Below, piece after piece: positions 63,011 to 64,000 of a DNA stretch of 64,000 nt. The first letter of the stretch is position 1; each line of letters starts with the position of its first letter. The position numbers were made by a program, and so were the translations under genes. The DNA comes from Cadophora sp. MPI-SDFR-AT-0126. Its lineage: Eukaryota > Ascomycota > Leotiomycetes > Helotiales > Ploettnerulaceae. The stretch is taken from positions 2,170,001 to 2,234,000 of the forward strand of contig JAGMVK010000002.1 in assembly GCA_020747065.1 (NCBI GenBank). The letters are read 5' to 3'. Below the pieces are notes generated by a model. That model made no database searches and was not told where the DNA came from. It saw only the letters and a list, made by a program, of their open reading frames with translations.

Positions 63011-63516
63011 TCAGCTGCCATTGACCTGTCCACCATTACCCTTCTGAACTTCTTCCATAACAACCTCGACGACCTTCTTGAAGCCCTCCATTTCTTCCTC
63101 CACGGTACCACCTAAACCAGCGCTCGCGAAGCTTATAGAGTTCCCAACATAGACAGCTTTCTTTGTCTTCCGCGCGAGAAGTTTGGCAAGACGTGTTGTG
63201 AACTCCACAGAAGATTCGAACGTGTATAGGGGTGTGGAGAGGCTATGGCCAGGATTCAATCTCTGATATTCTGTCAGCCTGTGAATTTATCTATAGTGTG
63301 TAAATGTCTCTTTACATCTGGAAGGGCGTAAACAAATGATCCCAGTGGCACTGTTGAGGTATCGCCATTCATAGCCGTAGTTAGGAACAAGAGGATGGAG
63401 GTAGCCTGGACCGTAAGATGGACGTGGATTCTTGTATCCGGGGCCTTTGGAAGAGGAAACGAGAGTTGAATTGGTCGTCCCGACACATCTGACATTGCTT
63501 CGGTTTGGTCCGCCAT
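63011..63516 (-). CDS. Proteasome assembly chaperone 4 family protein
   Basis: Proposed CDS is complement(join(63011..63262,63316..63516)), 150 residues, with one 53-bp phase-0 intron (donor GTAAAG). It opens MADQTEAMSDVSGRPIQLSFPLPKA. It continues with alternating beta-type stretches (RIHVHLTVQATSILLFLTT, TVPLGSFVYALPD) and, after the intron, LYTFESSVEFTTRLAKLLARKTKKAVYVGNSISF. This pattern and size match PAC4/Poc4-like chaperones, which pair with PAC3 to build the 20S alpha-ring. The short tail is Gly/Glu-rich. The similarity is judged by eye in a fast-evolving family, so confidence is moderate. It is divergent from the possible gene at the right edge. Confidence 0.75.
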
Positions 63517-63878
63517 TTTGACTATGAATTGAATGCTGAACTGAAAATGCGGGAGGTTGAAGAAGCTCACAACCAGCTTCAGGACTTCCAAATTTAGCGC
63601 GGGGTACTTCGACCCCGGATCTCACACGTGACCATGATTTGTTCGATCAAAATTTGCCCCTAGGGTTTCTTCTCTGCTTTGAAGTCGATCTCGAAGTATC
63701 TTTGCTCCTTTAATTGAGAAGAAACTAGCTCCATCTCGATCAAGGCGCTGCTATGGCAGGTGTCCATTCTCGATGTGTACAAGCTCTCGAACAACAAATC
63801 ACAACCATGGACAATACCTTCCCTTGCATGATCTGAACTTCGAAGGCTTCAAATCCAAAATTTCTTAACATTCAACAG

Positions 63879-64000
63879 ATCCGAGGAAGGCGAAACCATC
63901 AATCGATTGGATAAGAAGTTAAGCTTCAAATTCGCCGATTATATACGGGAGACAGAACAATATATGAAGTATTTCAACCTCTCCAAATCCTCGTCATCTC
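63879..64000 (+). CDS. Possible exon of an unknown plus-strand gene, cut by the window edge
   Basis: After a splice-acceptor-like TTAACATTCAACAG ending at 63878, only one frame stays open to the edge. It reads SEEGETINRLDKKLSFKFAD, then YIRETEQYMKYFNLS, which looks coding. An upstream frame containing YLPLHDLNFEGFKSKIS (about 63820-63865) may be the preceding exon. The product is not recognised, and the start codon and first exon are uncertain. Confidence 0.35.

Noticed and set aside
1..64000. CRISPR arrays, bacterial operons, rRNA genes or integrated virus
   Set aside because: No regularly spaced direct repeats, no bacterial gene layout, and no viral or rRNA sequence recognised.

Overview
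This is a nuclear chromosome segment from a filamentous ascomycete (Pezizomycotina). Genes lie 0.2-1.7 kb apart on both strands. Most coding regions are cut by short introns, mainly 45-100 bp, with GTRNGT-like donors, CTAAC/CTGAC-like branch sites and CAG/TAG acceptors. The gene families are fungal: a class II cAMP phosphodiesterase, a CPS1/DIP2 protein, a Zn2Cys6 factor, and an Ear1/Ssh4-type Rsp5 adaptor. The general look would fit Leotiomycetes, but that placement is an inference. Exon joins below were worked out by eye from splice signals and frame continuity.

Layout. At 1-1376 (-) is the N-terminal part of the Golgi coiled-coil protein CASP/Coy1. At 2525-4234 (+) is an unknown acidic/SR-rich protein. 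At 4797-9356 (+) is an ABCC multidrug transporter, and at 9888-13564 (+) a CORVET Vps3-type protein. At 13744-15622 (-) is an FAD/NAD(P) oxidoreductase, and at 15944-17725 (-) mitochondrial phosphatidylserine decarboxylase. The last shares a divergent promoter with a HERP/Usa1-like ubiquitin-like ER protein (18351-20720, +). At 21669-23783 (-) is an unknown protein with a Cys/His cluster. At 25455-31307 (+) is CPS1/DIP2, and at 32890-35222 (+) the low-affinity cAMP phosphodiesterase. At 37070-38262 (+) is an unknown protein whose frame is broken once. At 39924-41616 (-) is the Ear1/Ssh4-like SPRY protein, at 42881-43950 (-) a UCH37-type deubiquitinase, and at 44715-47060 (-) a nine-exon Upc2-like Zn2Cys6 factor. 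About 11.2 kb with no convincing gene follows. Then come Kap104/transportin (58299-61275, -) and proteasome assembly chaperone 4 (63011-63516, -). A possible exon runs off the right edge.

Most genes are unrelated housekeeping functions: vesicle tethering, lipid synthesis, nuclear import, protein quality control and cAMP signalling. I see no biosynthetic cluster, virus, transposon, rRNA, tRNA or CRISPR. Four genes belong to ubiquitin/proteasome biology (HERP-like, Ear1-like, UCH37, PAC4), but they are not an operon-like unit.

The points most worth checking are: an intron in CPS1/DIP2 whose donor reads GG instead of GT; a one-base frame break in the 37 kb gene; a 14-nt exon in the UCH37 gene; an optional last intron that gives the Zn2Cys6 factor two possible C-termini; and the large gene-free region upstream of that factor, which holds simple repeats and a perfect 13-bp-arm hairpin. 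I did not find a clearly new biological system.
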